Position numbers and translations under genes: made by a program. The notes beneath the pieces were generated by a model, which saw only the letters and a list, made by a program, of their open reading frames with translations, was not told the origin of the DNA and made no database searches. Positions 5,554-6,591 of a stretch of 6,591 bases of DNA are shown one piece after another; positions within the stretch are counted from its first letter, which is position 1, and the number at the start of each line of letters is the position of its first letter. Origin of the DNA: Anaerolineae bacterium (lineage in GTDB: Bacteria > Chloroflexota > Anaerolineae > Anaerolineales > Villigracilaceae); contig RFJH01000257.1 in assembly GCA_003694975.1 (NCBI GenBank), positions 1 through 6,591 on the forward strand, given 5' to 3'.

Positions 5554-6591
5554 ATGACACCCATCCCCCACCTCTCCCCTGTCTGGACTCACCTGACCGA
5601 AATCCAACCCGTGCGCGGTGAAGGCGCCCACCTGTTCGACGCCGACGGGAACCGTTACCTGGACTTCACCTGCGGCATCGGCGTGACGAACACCGGCCAC
5701 TGTCACCCGCGCGTCGTCAAGGCCGTGCAGGAGCAGGCCGCGAATCTCCTCTTTGGCCAGATAAACATCGTCATCCCGCCGGCCACCGTGGCGTTGGCCG
5801 ATGCGCTCAACAAGGTCACCCCGCCGGAGATTGACACTTTCTTCTTCTCCAACAGCGGCGCAGAGGCCGTGGAAGCGAGCGTGAAACTCGCCCGCCATGC
5901 CACCGGTAAACGCAACATCATCGTCTTCCAGGGCAGTTTCCACGGGCGCACCGCGCAGACCATGGCGATGACCACCTCGAAGACGGTCTATCGCCACAAC
6001 TACCAGCCCCTGCCCGCCGGTGTCTTCGTCGCGCCCTATCCCTACGCCCACTACTACGGCTGGGACGAGGCCAGGACCACCGACTTCTGCTTGCGAGAAC
6101 TCGACCGTCTCCTGCATAGCCAGACGCCTCCCGAAGAGACCGCCGCGCTCATCATCGAACCCGTCCTCGGCGAGGGCGGCTACGTCCCCGCGCCCCTGGA
6201 CTTCCTGCGCCGCCTGCGGGAATTCGCCCGCGAGCACGATATCCTGTTCATCGCCGATGAGGTGCAATCCGGCTTCGGGCGTACAGGGAAGTTCTGGGCG
6301 TTCGAGCACGCCGGTATCGTGCCCGATATCATCGTCATGGCGAAGGGACTGGGCAGCGGCCTGCCCATCTCCGGCATCGGCGCGCCGCGCGCCCTGATGG
6401 AGCGCTGGAAACCCGGTTCCCACGGCGGCACCTACGGCGGCGGAAGCGCGGTGGCCGCCGCGGCCGCACTGGCGACCGTGCAGGTCATGCAAGAGGAGCG
6501 CCTGGTGGAAAACGCCGCCCGCATGGGCGAATACCTGCTGCAAGGCCTGCGTCGTCTTCAGAAAGAGCACCCCGTCATTCAGGATGTACGC
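5554..6591 (+). CDS. Class-III PLP-dependent aminotransferase (GABA/putrescine/ornithine aminotransferase family), 3' end missing
   Basis: A fold-type I PLP enzyme that moves an amino group, probably terminal, to a 2-oxo acid. The frame is open from ATG 5554 to the window edge, giving 346 residues; family members usually have 420-450, so about 80-100 are missing. Motifs in order: FTCGIGVTNTGHCHP (38-52), phosphate-binding SNSGAEA (99-105), GSFHGRT (127-133, aromatic stacking on PLP), IEPVLGEGG with Glu202 and Glu207, IADEVQSGFGRTG with Asp235 contacting the pyridine nitrogen, MAKGLGSGLP with Schiff-base Lys264, and GGTYGGGSAV with Thr293 expected to bind phosphate of the partner subunit. AAGGAGG (5538-5544), nine bases upstream, supports the start. 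Next to the aldehyde dehydrogenase and polyamine importer, a 4-aminobutyrate or putrescine aminotransferase is likely. Acetylornithine or ornithine aminotransferase cannot be excluded without the C-terminus. The GGN of GTYGGN, common in relatives, is GGG here. Confidence 0.9.
   Translation, partial: MTPIPHLSPVWTHLTEIQPVRGEGAHLFDADGNRYLDFTCGIGVTNTGHCHPRVVKAVQEQAANLLFGQINIVIPPATVALADALNKVTPPEIDTFFFSNSGAEAVEASVKLARHATGKRNIIVFQGSFHGRTAQTMAMTTSKTVYRHNYQPLPAGVFVAPYPYAHYYGWDEARTTDFCLRELDRLLHSQTPPEETAALIIEPVLGEGGYVPAPLDFLRRLREFAREHDILFIADEVQSGFGRTGKFWAFEHAGIVPDIIVMAKGLGSGLPISGIGAPRALMERWKPGSHGGTYGGGSAVAAAAALATVQVMQEERLVENAARMGEYLLQGLRRLQKEHPVIQDVR

Noticed and set aside
4718..5560. A 280-codon minus-strand open frame opposite the aldehyde dehydrogenase
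   Set aside because: It is a shadow of a gene whose catalytic residues are all visible on the plus strand, and its translation shows no known motif.
5526..5621. Short ATG frame of 31 codons overlapping the aminotransferase start
   Set aside because: It has no ribosome site, is proline-rich, and uses the aminotransferase ribosome site as coding sequence.
5509..6570. A 353-codon open frame on the minus strand opposite the aminotransferase
   Set aside because: The plus strand encodes an uninterrupted class-III aminotransferase with all PLP motifs and a good ribosome site. The minus frame reads as His/Gly/Val/Asp-rich sequence with no recognisable domain, as expected for the mirror of a GC-rich gene.

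Overview
The window holds a run of six genes, all on the + strand and tightly packed: a spermidine/putrescine-type ABC importer (potA-potB-potC-potD, complete except for the 5' end of potA), then an NAD(P)-dependent aldehyde dehydrogenase and a PLP-dependent class-III aminotransferase that runs off the right edge. No RNA gene, mobile element, CRISPR array or integration scar was seen. No stretch longer than 300 bases lacks a gene; the three largest gaps are 63, 68 and 47 bases.

Organism: DNA is GC-rich with a strong bias for C/G in third codon positions (judged by eye, not computed), and Shine-Dalgarno sequences are strong (AAAGGAG, AAGGAGG). The binding protein is a lipoprotein with a long Pro/Ala/Thr/Glu linker containing repeated TEAP units, a style common in Chloroflexota (Anaerolineae and relatives). 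The aminotransferase also resembles, from memory, class-III aminotransferases of that phylum. This placement is an inference of moderate confidence; no phylogeny was run.

Layout: 1-984 potA (ATPase, Walker A onward); 988-1860 potB (permease), whose Shine-Dalgarno lies in the last codons of potA; 1857-2759 potC (permease), overlapping potB by ATGA; 2760-2822 gap; 2823-3983 potD (substrate-binding lipoprotein); 3984-4051 gap filled by a 13-bp GC hairpin without a U-tract; 4052-5506 aldehyde dehydrogenase; 5507-5553 gap; 5554-6591 class-III aminotransferase (first 346 residues).

How the genes work together (inference): PotD captures a polyamine outside the cell, PotB/PotC move it through the membrane and PotA hydrolyses ATP. 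The aminotransferase and aldehyde dehydrogenase are the two activities needed for transaminative breakdown of putrescine to 4-aminobutyrate, or of 4-aminobutyrate to succinate. The segment therefore looks like an uptake-plus-catabolism cassette for polyamine/GABA carbon and nitrogen. The gene families are well known. The less ordinary parts are the non-coding signals at the potC/potD and potD/aldehyde dehydrogenase junctions and a few residue-level oddities. I did not find a clearly new system.
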